DNA of 54,417 bases from Pullulanibacillus pueri (GTDB taxonomy: Bacteria; Bacillota; Bacilli; Bacillales; Sporolactobacillaceae). The position numbers and the translations under genes are program-made. Shown one piece after another: positions 8,666-17,371 of the stretch. Every line of letters begins with the position of its first letter. Positions within the stretch are counted from its first letter, which is position 1. The notes beneath the pieces were generated by a model that was given only the letters and a program-made list of their open reading frames with translations, had not been told where the DNA came from and searched no databases. The stretch spans positions 1 to 54,417 of the forward strand of contig NZ_BMFV01000032.1 of assembly GCF_014639255.1 (NCBI RefSeq), written 5' to 3'.

Positions 8666-9436
8666 ATGGATAGACAATTAGTGAAGTCAATGACTGTTGA
8701 TCAATTAAAGATAAAAACATTTGCTGATAGAGACTCAATGGGCGTAGCTGCAGCGCTACATACAGCACGGCTCCTAAGCGAGTTAATGGAAAAGCAAGAC
8801 CAAGTGCGGATGGTGTTTGCGGCCGCGCCATCACAAAATGAATTTTTGGCACATCTTGTTCAACTGGAACATATTAATTGGCAGCGGATAACGGCTTTTC
8901 ATATGGATGAGTATATCGGGTTACCGGAGAATCATCCCGCGAGATTTTCTCATTACTTGAATGAACATTTATTTCATAAGGTTCCCTTTGGTGACATTCA
9001 TTACTTAAATTCTGATGGTGATAAGGCAGCGGCCTGTGAGCGTTATGGGCAACTTATTCAGGCGGCGCCTATCGATATTGTGTGTCTAGGAATTGGTGAA
9101 AATGGCCATATCGCTTTTAATGATCCGGGTGTCGCTGATTTTAACGATCCAGAAGTGGTTAAAACGGTTTTATTAGATGAAGCCTGTCGATGGCAACAGG
9201 TTCATGATGGATGTTTTCCTGATCTAGCGTCTGTGCCAACAGAAGCGATAACACTCACCGTTCCTACGCTTTCTTCAGCAAAATCTATGGTATGTATTGT
9301 CCCTGGCGAAACAAAACGGCAGGCCGTATATGAGACATTAAATGGGCCGATTTCAGAAGCATGCCCCGCCTCCATTCTCAGACGTCATCCACAAGCTAGT
9401 CTCTTTGTTGATCAAAAGGCCTATGGGGTAGACTAA
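8666..9436 (+). CDS. glucosamine-6-phosphate deaminase-like (NagB family)
   Basis: A 256-residue NagB/6-phosphogluconolactonase-fold protein. It carries FHMDEYIGLP (catalytic-region Asp81) and LGIGENGHIAFNDP, where His148 matches the ring-opening His. The canonical NagB motif is DGHIAFNEP. Here Asn146 and Asp153 replace the usual Asp and Glu, and the N-terminal phosphate loop is AAPSQNEF rather than GSTP. It is therefore a divergent branch; GlcN6P to Fru6P plus ammonia is the likely reaction, but a related aldose/ketose isomerase is possible. ATG 8666 is chosen for GAAAGGAAGC just upstream; an earlier in-frame ATG at 8609 lies inside the previous gene. nagA follows after 2 bases. Confidence 0.8.
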   Translation: MDRQLVKSMTVDQLKIKTFADRDSMGVAAALHTARLLSELMEKQDQVRMVFAAAPSQNEFLAHLVQLEHINWQRITAFHMDEYIGLPENHPARFSHYLNEHLFHKVPFGDIHYLNSDGDKAAACERYGQLIQAAPIDIVCLGIGENGHIAFNDPGVADFNDPEVVKTVLLDEACRWQQVHDGCFPDLASVPTEAITLTVPTLSSAKSMVCIVPGETKRQAVYETLNGPISEACPASILRRHPQASLFVDQKAYGVD

Positions 9437-9438
9437 AG

Positions 9439-10614
9439 ATGGAGTCTGTACAACAAGAGGTTGTCACTTTTCAAGGCCGTGATTTTCGTACAGGGCAACC
9501 CACACAAATAAGTGTCAAAGATGGTGTTATTGTAAAGATCAGTTCAAATATCGAAGGTGCATTCGATGAGAACCTTTGGATCGGACCAGGACTGGTGGAT
9601 CTCCAAGTCAATGGCTATCAAGGCCATGATCTTAATACTTCCCCTTTAAAGGTTGAGAGTGTGAGACATGTGACCAAAAGTCTATGGCAAGAAGGGGTGA
9701 CCTCTTATATGCCAACGGTCATCACGAACAGCGACGAACGGATCGAACAAGCCCTCAAGGTGATTGCCCATTTTATTGAAACAGATGAATGGGGTCGGAA
9801 TATTGCGGGTATCCATCTTGAAGGGCCGTTTATCTCACCGGAAGATGGTCCAAGAGGCGCACATCCACTTGCGTTTGTAAAGCCTCCTGACTGGGAGCTT
9901 TTTGAAAAATGGCAGCACGTAGCGAAGGGGCATATTCGCATGATTACGCTATCCCCTGAATGGCCTTCAGCGCCGAATTTTATTAAGAGGTGTGTGGCTA
10001 AGGGTGTAAAGGTTGCGATTGGTCACACCGCGGCTAATACTGAGCAAATTAAACAAGCCGTGGAAGCAGGGGCAAGCTTTTCAACACATTTGGGAAATGG
10101 CGCACATGCGGTCTTACCAAGGCATCCTCATTATATATGGGATCAACTTGCTGCCGATGAACTTTGGGCCGGTATTATTGGCGACGGTTTTCATTTACCC
10201 GTATCGTTATTAAAAGTCATTTACAAGGTGAAACAGTCAAAAACCATATTGGTAAGTGATGCGGTTGATCTTGCTGGGCTATCGCCTGGAAACTATGTGA
10301 CCCATGTCGGTGGTCATGTGGTGTTAACCCCTGAGGGAAGGCTTCATTTGGCTGATCAACCGCAACTCCTTGCAGGATCTGTAAAATCAATCCGAGAAGG
10401 AATGGAAACCTTTTTAAAGGGAAACATTTGCGAATTTCAGAAAGTGTGGGAAATGGCGTCCATTAATCCTTCTACAATGTTAGAACTACCTACAGCAAAG
10501 GGACTGACCGCTGGTGCTCCTGCGGATTTGGTCATGTTTAAAATGGACCAGACCGGGCGGCTGAACGTCATTCAAACGATTAAGCGGGGTAAGATTGTCT
10601 ACAATTTGATGTAA
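9439..10614 (+). CDS. nagA: N-acetylglucosamine-6-phosphate deacetylase
   Basis: A 391-residue amidohydrolase that removes acetate from GlcNAc-6-phosphate, feeding the NagB step. It has GPGLVDLQVNGYQGHD, HLEGPFISPEDGPRGAHP (metal-ligand Glu), AIGHTAANTEQ and STHLGNGAHAV (metal-ligand His residues) and LVSDAVDLAGL (catalytic Asp). The first metal motif is Q-x-N, as in the E. coli-type mononuclear enzymes, not H-x-H. The N-terminal strand region is short. It lies 2 bases after nagB, indicating one transcript and likely coupling. The length is normal for the family (375-400). Confidence 0.9.
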   Translation: MESVQQEVVTFQGRDFRTGQPTQISVKDGVIVKISSNIEGAFDENLWIGPGLVDLQVNGYQGHDLNTSPLKVESVRHVTKSLWQEGVTSYMPTVITNSDERIEQALKVIAHFIETDEWGRNIAGIHLEGPFISPEDGPRGAHPLAFVKPPDWELFEKWQHVAKGHIRMITLSPEWPSAPNFIKRCVAKGVKVAIGHTAANTEQIKQAVEAGASFSTHLGNGAHAVLPRHPHYIWDQLAADELWAGIIGDGFHLPVSLLKVIYKVKQSKTILVSDAVDLAGLSPGNYVTHVGGHVVLTPEGRLHLADQPQLLAGSVKSIREGMETFLKGNICEFQKVWEMASINPSTMLELPTAKGLTAGAPADLVMFKMDQTGRLNVIQTIKRGKIVYNLM

Positions 10615-10632
10615 ATGAACGGAGGGATATTT

Positions 10633-11388
10633 TTGAGTCGTGTTATGAGTCAATACCTTGAAAAGATCACAGCACATCTCCATTCTCTACATGATGGCGC
10701 AGGTGAAGCTGTCTATCAAGCGGCGGTGTTGGTTGCTGAGCAAATCAAACAAAATAAACTCGTTTTTATCTATGGTCCAGGTGGTCATTCAAATCTAGGT
10801 TCACAAGAATTGTTTTTCCGTGCAGGGGGATTAATGCATGTGAGTGCCATTTTGGATGAAGGAACCTTATTAAGTGGTGGGGCCCTGCGCTCCATGGCCA
10901 TTGAGCGGACACCTGGCTATGGCACAATTGTTATTGATGACTATAATCTCCAACAAGGTGATTTGTTAATTATTGTGAATGCTTATGGGATTAACGCAGC
11001 AACCATTGATGCTGCTTTGGAGGCGAAGCGACGAGGAATTACAACGATAGGTGTCACATCGGTAAAGCATGCCGCGCAGACTCCGGAGGATCATCCTGCA
11101 AGGCATCCCAGTAAAAAGAATTTATATGAACTCGTCGATGTTGTGCTAGATAGTCAAGTTGATGTAGGGGATGCAGTGGTTGATATTTCAGGATTGGACC
11201 AACGCGTTGCTGCCATTTCAACCTTTGCCAATGCCTACCTTTTGAATGCTATGGCAGCCGAAGCGGTTGAGATTTTAGTGGCACAAGGGATCACACCGCC
11301 GATTTGGATGAGTGGTAATGCAACGGGTGGGGACGAAGCCAATGCGAGATTCATAGAACAGTTCAAAGGGCGGATTAAGAAACTTTGA
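10633..11388 (+). CDS. SIS-domain phosphosugar-binding protein (UPF0309-like)
   Basis: About 251 residues with a sugar-isomerase (SIS) fold, of the UPF0309/COG4821 type. Features are the phosphosugar-binding FIYGPGGHSNLGSQELFFR, the GALRSMAIERTPGYG stretch, and IIVNAYGINAATIDAALEAKRRG. The start is taken as TTG 10633, because GGAGGG at 10621-10626 is 6 bases upstream and the in-frame ATG at 10615 lies before that ribosome binding site. It is the last gene of the operon. Members often sit beside amino-sugar kinases and NagA. A role in binding or isomerising GlcNAc-6P/ManNAc-6P-like sugars is inferred; the exact activity is unknown. Confidence 0.8.
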   Translation: MSRVMSQYLEKITAHLHSLHDGAGEAVYQAAVLVAEQIKQNKLVFIYGPGGHSNLGSQELFFRAGGLMHVSAILDEGTLLSGGALRSMAIERTPGYGTIVIDDYNLQQGDLLIIVNAYGINAATIDAALEAKRRGITTIGVTSVKHAAQTPEDHPARHPSKKNLYELVDVVLDSQVDVGDAVVDISGLDQRVAAISTFANAYLLNAMAAEAVEILVAQGITPPIWMSGNATGGDEANARFIEQFKGRIKKL

Positions 11389-11525
11389 TTTTGTGACGGA
11401 CACTAGAGGCAAATGCTTACAAACATTAAGAAGGATAAGATTTACTCAATGTGCTTTGAATGGGATTTCGGGTAAATACATACCCATATTCAAGTGCTAT
11501 TTGCTTGCCTGCTGACTCTTCACTA

Positions 11526-11572
11526 AGCACTGATTATTTCAATCGAATAATCAGTGCTCTTTCCTCTTATTG
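11526..11572 (+). terminator. strong terminator after amino-sugar operon
   Basis: A perfect 13-bp stem, AGCACTGATTATT (11526-11538) with AATAATCAGTGCT (11546-11558), has a 7-base loop. It is followed by the pyrimidine-rich CTTTCCTCTTATTGTTT. It lies 138 bases past the SIS gene stop. Confidence 0.75.
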
Positions 11573-11710
11573 TTTAGCAAAATTATAAAATAAGCATTTT
11601 GTGGATTACCGTTTAGATAAATTAAGAAGCGATTACTTCTCGATGATGCCGTTTTTTAAGTTCTATTAAGATCGATACCTGTTTTTCTTGAAAGTTTACT
11701 TAACAAGCAG

Positions 11711-11750
11711 CACACGATGATATAATTGTTTACAATCATATCATTGTGTG
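11711..11750. promoter_or_regulatory. 40-bp near-perfect palindrome at MocR promoter
   Basis: The whole 40-bp stretch is a palindrome, with 17 of 20 positions matching between halves. The outer arms CACACGATGATAT and ATATCATTGTGTG differ at one position, and the centre contains ATTGTTTACAAT. TATAAT (11721-11726) lies inside the left half. It ends 15 bases before the MocR start at 11766. Auto-repression by the GntR/MocR protein is the simplest explanation; a transcribed hairpin at the 5' end of the mRNA is the alternative. Confidence 0.6.
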
Positions 11751-11765
11751 GAAAAGGATGTTAGC

Positions 11766-13154
11766 ATGCCAATTAATTCTTTTGAAAACTATCCGATGAG
11801 CTGGAAGCCATCGATTGATAAAACTGAAAAGCCTATTTATAAAGCGCTCGCAGGACAATTGGAAAAGGATATCCTAAGCGGCAATTTATTGCCTGGAACA
11901 AAACTTCCGCCCCAGAGAGAACTGGCCGATTATTTGGATTTAAATGTGAGTACCGTTTCAAAGGCTTTTAAAGTATGTGAGGAAAAAGGCTTTTTAAGTG
12001 CATCGGTTGGAAGTGGAACATTTGTATCATATGATGCTCTATCCAATGCATACTTACTTGAAGAAACAAAGCCGATGCATTTGATTGAAATGGGAGCAAC
12101 ACTCCCCGACAACGCTTCCTACAGGCCGCTGCTACTCCAACTCAAAAGTATGTTACAAGAGACGGATTTTGAGAAGTGGTTTGGTTATGGTCGACCTGGC
12201 GAAATCCTTTGGCATAAGGATGCTGCTATCAAGCTCATCCGAAGAGGTGGGTTTGACACAACCGTTGATCATATTTTGTTTGCCAATGGGGGGCAAAATG
12301 CGATCGCCGCCACACTGGCAGCTCTTTGTAAGCCTGGGGATCGCATTGGTGTTGATCAACATACGTACCCTGGGTTAAAAACGGTAGCATCAATGCTTAG
12401 TGTGCAAATAGTCCCGATAAAATCAGAGGACTATGAAATGAGTCCAACCGCTTTTGAGGATGCGTGTAAAAATTATAATATTAAAGGTGTTTACTTGATC
12501 CCAGATTATCATAATCCGACAGCTTCCTTTATGTCTATTGAGAATCGAGAAAGGATAGCAGACATCGCTAAAAAGTATAATCAGTTCGTTATTGAAGATG
12601 GATCGTACCATCTTCTCAACAAGAACCCGCTTCCTGCCGTCGCCTCCTTTGCACCTGAACAGGTTATCTATATTGCAAGCTTATCTAAAGCATTAGCACC
12701 AGGGTTGCGACTAGCTTATGTAGCCGTTCCAAGTCAATTCAAGGAGCCAATTTCAAAGGCACTTTACAATTTAAATATCACAGTTTCCCCGTTATTAGCG
12801 GAACTAACAGCACGTATGATTGTATCGAATCAGTTTGAGGTCTTGATTGAGGGCCATCGGGAACAAACCATTCGCAGGAACCAAGTCGTTAATCACTATT
12901 TGGAACACTATACATGCCTAGGTGTTGAGACGGGGATCTTTCGTTGGTTGCTCTTACTTGGAACGATTACAGGTGCTGAATTTGAAGCGCTAGCCGCACA
13001 ACAAGGAGTACAAGTGTATGCAGCTGAACGTTTTGTCGTTGGAAATAGTTGTCCTGACAGGGCGGTCAGGGTTTCTGTATGTGCACCCGAAACACTAGAA
13101 GAGCTCGAACAAGGATTGAGGATTCTTAAAGGCTTACTAAATAATCTTATCTAA
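11766..13154 (+). CDS. MocR-type GntR regulator with aminotransferase domain
   Basis: A 462-residue fusion of an N-terminal GntR winged helix (residues about 20-85, with GTKLPPQRELADYLDLNVSTVS) and a fold-type I PLP aminotransferase-like domain. The domain shows the FANGGQNAIAATLAAL segment, YLIPDYHNPT, and SLSKALAPGLRLAYV with the probable PLP-binding Lys308. ATG 11766 is preferred over the GTG at 11748, because GAAAAGGATG sits 8-10 bases upstream and the GTG lies inside the palindrome. MocR proteins bind PLP or an amino acid derivative as effector. The downstream MFS gene is the probable target, since the pair is co-oriented. Nothing indicates PdxR-type synthesis genes nearby. Confidence 0.88.
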   Translation: MPINSFENYPMSWKPSIDKTEKPIYKALAGQLEKDILSGNLLPGTKLPPQRELADYLDLNVSTVSKAFKVCEEKGFLSASVGSGTFVSYDALSNAYLLEETKPMHLIEMGATLPDNASYRPLLLQLKSMLQETDFEKWFGYGRPGEILWHKDAAIKLIRRGGFDTTVDHILFANGGQNAIAATLAALCKPGDRIGVDQHTYPGLKTVASMLSVQIVPIKSEDYEMSPTAFEDACKNYNIKGVYLIPDYHNPTASFMSIENRERIADIAKKYNQFVIEDGSYHLLNKNPLPAVASFAPEQVIYIASLSKALAPGLRLAYVAVPSQFKEPISKALYNLNITVSPLLAELTARMIVSNQFEVLIEGHREQTIRRNQVVNHYLEHYTCLGVETGIFRWLLLLGTITGAEFEALAAQQGVQVYAAERFVVGNSCPDRAVRVSVCAPETLEELEQGLRILKGLLNNLI

Positions 13155-13163
13155 TATTGTTCG

Positions 13164-13194
13164 CCATACAATTATAATATTGTATGGCTTTTTT
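13164..13194 (+). terminator. terminator after MocR gene
   Basis: CCATACAAT (13164-13172) pairs with ATTGTATGG (13179-13187), followed by CTTTTTTG. This is a classical intrinsic terminator, which suggests the MFS gene has its own promoter. Confidence 0.85.
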
Positions 13195-13277
13195 GCGCGT
13201 GCTATTATGATTCAAACTAGTCTAATAATTGTGGTGAAGACAATAGTGCGTTAGAAGGCAGAAAGTGAGGTAAGGTA

Positions 13278-14582
13278 ATGCTTCAAAAAGATAGTGTAAA
13301 ACCAATAGACAAGAGATCAGCTTCGCTACAAAGCTACATAAATTCTTCAGAAAAACAAAAGGCGTTATATAAGCGCACGTTAATCATTGTAAGTATTTCA
13401 CAGATTTTTGGTGGTGCAGGGCTTGCAGCGGGTGTTACTGTGGGTGCACTACTTGCGCAGCAAATGCTCGGTACCGATGCGTATGCTGGACTTCCTTCAG
13501 CTTTACTTACTTTTGGTTCAGCAGGAGCCGCCTTATTTGTTGGGAGACTTTCTCAACGGTTTGGTCGCCGTATAGGTTTAGCAACGGGGTTTATGATTGG
13601 TGGGCTTGGCGCGCTAGGCGTTATTATTTCAGCCATAATAAATAGTATTCTCCTATTGTTTTTTTCCCTACTTATTTATGGTTCAGGGACAGCAACAAAC
13701 TTACAGGCGCGTTATGCAGGAACGGAATTAGCAAATAATAAACAGCGAGCCACTGCTATTAGTATTGCGATGGTTTTTACAACCTTTGGTGCAGTTGCAG
13801 GTCCAAATTTAGTGGACGTGATGGGGAACGTCGCTCATTCTATTGGTATTCCATCACTTACTGGTCCGTTCATCTTAGCAGGAGTGGCGTATATCTTAGC
13901 CGGTGTTGTCCTATTCATCATGCTTCGGCCAGATCCGTTAGTTATAGCGAGAATGATAGGATCGACTAAGCAAAAACGCAGTGATGAAGGGCATCTGACA
14001 GCCACTGAACATACAGAAAATAAGAGAGGGATAATCGTAGGTGCAACGCTTATGGTGCTTACTCAGATTGTTATGGTTGCTATTATGACGATGACACCTG
14101 TTCATATGATGCATCATGGACATGGTTTAGGAGCAGTAGGTCTGGTTATTGGGTTTCATATTGGAGCCATGTATCTCCCTTCACTGGTTACGGGTATCCT
14201 TGTGGATAAGTTAGGACGTACTACGATGGCTATTGCTTCTGGAATGACATTACTTCTGGCAGGTTTAATAGCAGCATTTGCACCAGGAGATTCTATGATA
14301 CTTATCGTCATTGCCCTTTCTTTACTTGGATTAGGATGGAATTTTGGTTTAATAAGTGGAACAACACTGATTGTTGATTCAACTGCACCTTCAACACGTG
14401 CTAAGACTCAAGGGACCGTTGATGTTTTAATTGCGTTGTCAGGGGCTGCTGGTGGAGCCGTTTCGGGAACGGTTGTGGCAGGTTCAAGTTATGCAGTCTT
14501 ATCATTCATTGGAGGTATTTTATCCTTATTACTGATACCCGTGGTGATTTGGTTACACAGCCGTACTCAATATTTTTTTTAA
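13278..14582 (+). CDS. MFS transporter (drug-exporter-like)
   Basis: A 434-residue, 12-helix major facilitator protein. The first helix begins near residue 35 (IIVSISQIFGGAGLAAGVTV). The loop 2-3 signature is RLSQRFGRRIGL and the matching C-half loop is LVDKLGRTTM. A conserved MTPVHMMHHGHGLGAVGLVIG segment is typical of a Bacillota MFS subgroup annotated as multidrug-like. RBS GAGGTAAGG lies before ATG 13278. A MocR regulator lies 120 bases upstream across a terminator, so regulated export or import of a metabolite is possible. The substrate is unknown. Confidence 0.85.
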   Translation: MLQKDSVKPIDKRSASLQSYINSSEKQKALYKRTLIIVSISQIFGGAGLAAGVTVGALLAQQMLGTDAYAGLPSALLTFGSAGAALFVGRLSQRFGRRIGLATGFMIGGLGALGVIISAIINSILLLFFSLLIYGSGTATNLQARYAGTELANNKQRATAISIAMVFTTFGAVAGPNLVDVMGNVAHSIGIPSLTGPFILAGVAYILAGVVLFIMLRPDPLVIARMIGSTKQKRSDEGHLTATEHTENKRGIIVGATLMVLTQIVMVAIMTMTPVHMMHHGHGLGAVGLVIGFHIGAMYLPSLVTGILVDKLGRTTMAIASGMTLLLAGLIAAFAPGDSMILIVIALSLLGLGWNFGLISGTTLIVDSTAPSTRAKTQGTVDVLIALSGAAGGAVSGTVVAGSSYAVLSFIGGILSLLLIPVVIWLHSRTQYFF

Positions 14583-14594
14583 ATGGAGCATTCA

Positions 14595-14639
14595 TAGCCT
14601 AATTTTTCACTTAAAGTACGGTGGAAGTAGGCTTTTTTA
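14595..14639 (+). terminator. terminator after MFS gene
   Basis: AGCCTA (14596-14601) pairs with TAGGCT (14628-14633) around a 26-base interior, followed by TTTTTTAT. It lies right after the MFS stop codon. Confidence 0.6.
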
Positions 14640-15375
14640 TTTCTCAAAATCCTGAACTTGATAATCCGGCTTTTTTAAGATTATCCGGCTAGTCAGTCTG
14701 ATTGATAAGTGGTTAACCCTAACATAAGAAAAGATTGACATACCAATGGCGATAATCAGATCATACATGGCATACTATTGCACCTTAATTGTTACGCTAG
14801 TGTAGCGGTTCATGTTGTATCATGCAGTTAGTAATACTGATAAGCCTTGATAAGAGGGTTCAATTTAAATAAGGGTTAGGACTTTATACCTGGTATTATG
14901 GTACTATATTTAAGGGGTGTGTCTTAACCAACTTTAATCCTTGAGGGATCACCAAGAGACTTACTTTTACATCGATGAGAGGGATTAATTCCAAAAATAA
15001 AGTCATAACTCTGTTCGTTTTTTAGTTTAAAAAAGTGAAATACCGAGTTTAACTTCTCTAAAAAAAGGGAAGAGGTATATGTCACGTGGCCACAGAAAGG
15101 GCTTTATTGCTGTGGACGGATCATTAAATCCTGAGTTTTTAGCTACTAATAATTTGCACTATGTAGGGTAGGCTGGGTTAATAATAGACAAAATTTTCAG
15201 ATTTTTAAAACGTTTAGTAGTGCTCCCTCAATTAAGGAAGCATGAATTATTGTCAAGATTGTGCAGATGTGAAGGGTTTAAATGGCAATGAGGATGGTCA
15301 ATCATTAAAAGTTTTTGTCTTGTTTCGGCTCTTATCATTTTTCATTTTTTAAAAAGTTGATTTGGGGGAGTGTAG
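14640..15375. other. non-coding stretch upstream of sinI-like gene
   Basis: No established gene is seen. Two related copies of ATnATCCGGCT lie about 25 bases apart near 14659-14695. Two tiny open frames have plausible ribosome binding sites: 15079-15171 (30 codons, MSRGHRKGFIAV...) after GGGAAGAGG, and 15242-15352 (36 codons, MNYCQDCADVKG...) after AAGGAAGC. Neither could be assigned and both may be chance. Confidence 0.35.
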
Positions 15376-15513
15376 ATGTCAGCAAAGGAACAATTACAGG
15401 GTGAGTGGTTGGATTTGGTTGAAGAAGCCATGAAATCTGACGTATCCAAGGAAGAATTTAAAAAATTTATAGAAGGAAAGGTCAAAGAATTAAAAACCAA
15501 GGATTCAAGGTGA
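15376..15513 (+). CDS. SinI-like anti-repressor peptide
   Basis: A 45-codon gene. The peptide has the SinI-domain pattern GEWLDLVEEAMKSDVSKEEF followed by a KKFIEGKV helix. In Bacillus, SinI-type helices bind SinR and block its repression of biofilm genes, and a similar domain forms the tail of SinR itself. ATG 15376 has GGGGGAGTG 4-9 bases upstream. There is no helix-turn-helix here, so it would act purely by protein binding; no SinR homologue is encoded in the window. The next gene, about 170 bases on, is a Spo0A-type DNA-binding protein, which strengthens a sporulation or biofilm-switch role. Confidence 0.7.
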   Translation: MSAKEQLQGEWLDLVEEAMKSDVSKEEFKKFIEGKVKELKTKDSR

Positions 15514-15686
15514 CAATCTCATCCATGGAAGGATTAGCCGTGTTAATAAATAGTCTTAAATCATGCTATATTATACTAAATTTATATTATATTACTAATT
15601 TTTGTATTTAAATTATTTTTACAATGTATTACAATAAAAGAAAATCACACCTTTCCAGAGAGAAACTCAAAAAAGAGGTTTATAAA

Positions 15687-16244
15687 ATGGAGATCAACAA
15701 AGCAACGAGAGAGAAGGTACAGAAAACCCTCAAACGTATGCAGAAAGCGATAGATTATAATGATAAAGAATATATGAGTGAGCTTCTTTATCATCTTGCT
15801 GAAGTGGCCTATTTCGAGGGACTTAATAATGGAGAAGAAAGAAACAGTGGTAACGAGAAAACACGTCATGAAAATACAGTCTTTTTAAAGGAAAGACTCG
15901 ACTCTGAGATTTCAAAGCTCCTTTTAGAAATTGGGGTCCCCGCACATATTAAAGGGCACCGCTATCTATCAGATGCCATTTCAATCGTTTGTCAGGATTT
16001 CTCAACACTTTCAAGCATAACGAAAGGCATCTATCCACAAATTGCGAAAAAGTATAACACAACGGCTACCCGAGTAGAGCGCGCCATTCGCCATGCTATT
16101 GAAATTGCATGGAACCGAGGCGATAAAGAATCTATGACTCCTATCCTTGGCACCGCCGTTATACAAGCTAACGTTAAACCAACAAATAGCGAATACCTGC
16201 ACCTTATTGCAGATTATATAAGAAGAAACCTAAAAGAAAAGTAA
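15687..16244 (+). CDS. Spo0A C-terminal-domain protein lacking the receiver
   Basis: A 185-residue protein. Residues about 80-185 match the Spo0A DNA-binding effector domain: [20 protein letters not shown], then [16 protein letters not shown], the recognition region [20 protein letters not shown] and [13 protein letters not shown]. The first 75 or so residues are a charged, probably helical region ([20 protein letters not shown]...) and contain no receiver, so there is no phospho-acceptor aspartate. True Spo0A is about 265 residues. ATG 15687 is chosen for AAAGAGG 8-9 bases upstream; an in-frame ATG at 15624 lacks one. It should bind 0A-box-like DNA independent of the phosphorelay. The true spo0A is expected elsewhere. 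Confidence 0.88.
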   Translation: MEINKATREKVQKTLKRMQKAIDYNDKEYMSELLYHLAEVAYFEGLNNGEERNSGNEKTRHENTVFLKERLDSEISKLLLEIGVPAHIKGHRYLSDAISIVCQDFSTLSSITKGIYPQIAKKYNTTATRVERAIRHAIEIAWNRGDKESMTPILGTAVIQANVKPTNSEYLHLIADYIRRNLKEK

Positions 16245-16246
16245 AA

Positions 16247-16273
16247 GGGTGGGACCATGTCCCACCCTTTTTT
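16247..16273 (+). terminator. terminator after Spo0A-like gene
   Basis: GGGTGGGAC (16247-16255) pairs perfectly with GTCCCACCC (16259-16267) across a 3-base loop, followed by six T. Confidence 0.92.
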
Positions 16274-16275
16274 AA

Positions 16276-16305
16276 GTGGGACATAGGGACAGGAACCTTG
16301 TCTCT
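16276..16305 (+). repeat. GGGACAGG dispersed repeat, copy 1
   Basis: GTGGGACATAGGGACAGG followed by a degenerate right arm CCTTGTCTC. It is one of four similar elements in the window (16276, 20831, 24295, 52358), each at the 3' end of a gene. It resembles REP/palindromic-unit repeats. Confidence 0.6.
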
Positions 16306-17371
16306 ATTATCCTTGTCCTCAAAAATACTTTATATATCTTCTGATTATTAAAGATTCCCTGGATTCTTCGCTGATGCTAGTCAAAGTATCCTCATAATGA
16401 GTATGAGTCTTCCACTTTCTATTCCTCTACATTCTTGATTAGTGACAAGAATCCACTTTTGTTTCCTCTCACTGTTTTTAATAATCACTCACTATCAATT
16501 GCGAATCTGCGATATTGTAGTTATTTCTAAGTCAAAAAGTTAAAGAAATGGATATCTAAGCTGTTCCCGATTAACGGAGGATATGCGGACCAACTGTATA
16601 ATACTACTATCATAAACTCTGAACAAGGCGAGATTACCCTTCACAACTGCAAAATTAATAAACTTTCTTTTGCATAAAAGCTTTATTCAGTTGGGGATGA
16701 GTTCAATGTTACCGATGCAAAACTGGGTAGACCGTTCTAGCCATTTGTGCAGTACTTAGACCCGAAAATAATCTACTTGGTCACGCATTTGGATTGATGA
16801 TTGCACGACAGTCATTATCATGGTCAGCTTGAGTGGTCCTGCAGAACCGATAAAGTGCAGACCTCTATGGACAAGAATGGGTTGATCCTTATACATAAAT
16901 TGCGAAAATAGCTTATGACAGTTATTGGTGTCAGGATGTGGGCTCGGTTAAAGGTGGGGAACGGGATATTAGGAAATGTATGGGGTGTTCTCCTGCCACC
17001 GACACAGTTGGATAGATTCTAGTTCGAGGATCCTTCGGAGAAAATGTAGAGGAACTTTTGATTTTTGAAGTGTAAAAAATAAAGTGGAGCGAACGTTAAC
17101 TTATAGAAGTTAAGGTCTAAATAAAATGATCCCATTCATCTAGTCAGTTTGATATATGAACGAATCATTTTTTAGACTCTAATGACTATAATTTTTATTA
17201 TCTTCATTTGTCTAATGAAATTAATTATTTCTAAAAATATTGATATGGGTTAGAGTAAATCTTTCTTAAATGGGCTTAATATTTATTTTTTCTAAATGTG
17301 TGAAAAAGTGACTAAAAAAACAAAAAAAGTAAAATATAAATCCGGTGTCATAATATTAGGAGGTGAAAGAC
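16306..17371. other. long stretch without an intact gene
   Basis: No intact gene was found in this 1.07 kb. It contains a possible decayed coding segment (16782-17015) and an AT-rich leader in front of the coat genes ending in AGGAGG at 17358-17363. Confidence 0.5.
16782..17015 (+). pseudogene. possible decayed coding remnant
   Basis: One frame reads like protein but has stops at several points: HAFGLMIARQSLSWSA, then EWVDPYT, IAKIAYDSYWCQDVGSVKGG and ERDIRKCMGC. The amino acid composition and the run without frame change suggest an old gene fragment; the CxxC end could come from an oxidoreductase. The family was not identified, so this is tentative. Confidence 0.3.

Noticed and set aside
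9595..9620. NagA lacking the H-x-H metal motif
   Set aside because: Q-x-N at this place is normal for the E. coli-type mononuclear NagA, so it is not unusual.
14659..14695. Repeated ATnATCCGGCT as a possible CRISPR or iteron
   Set aside because: Only two imperfect copies without regular spacing.
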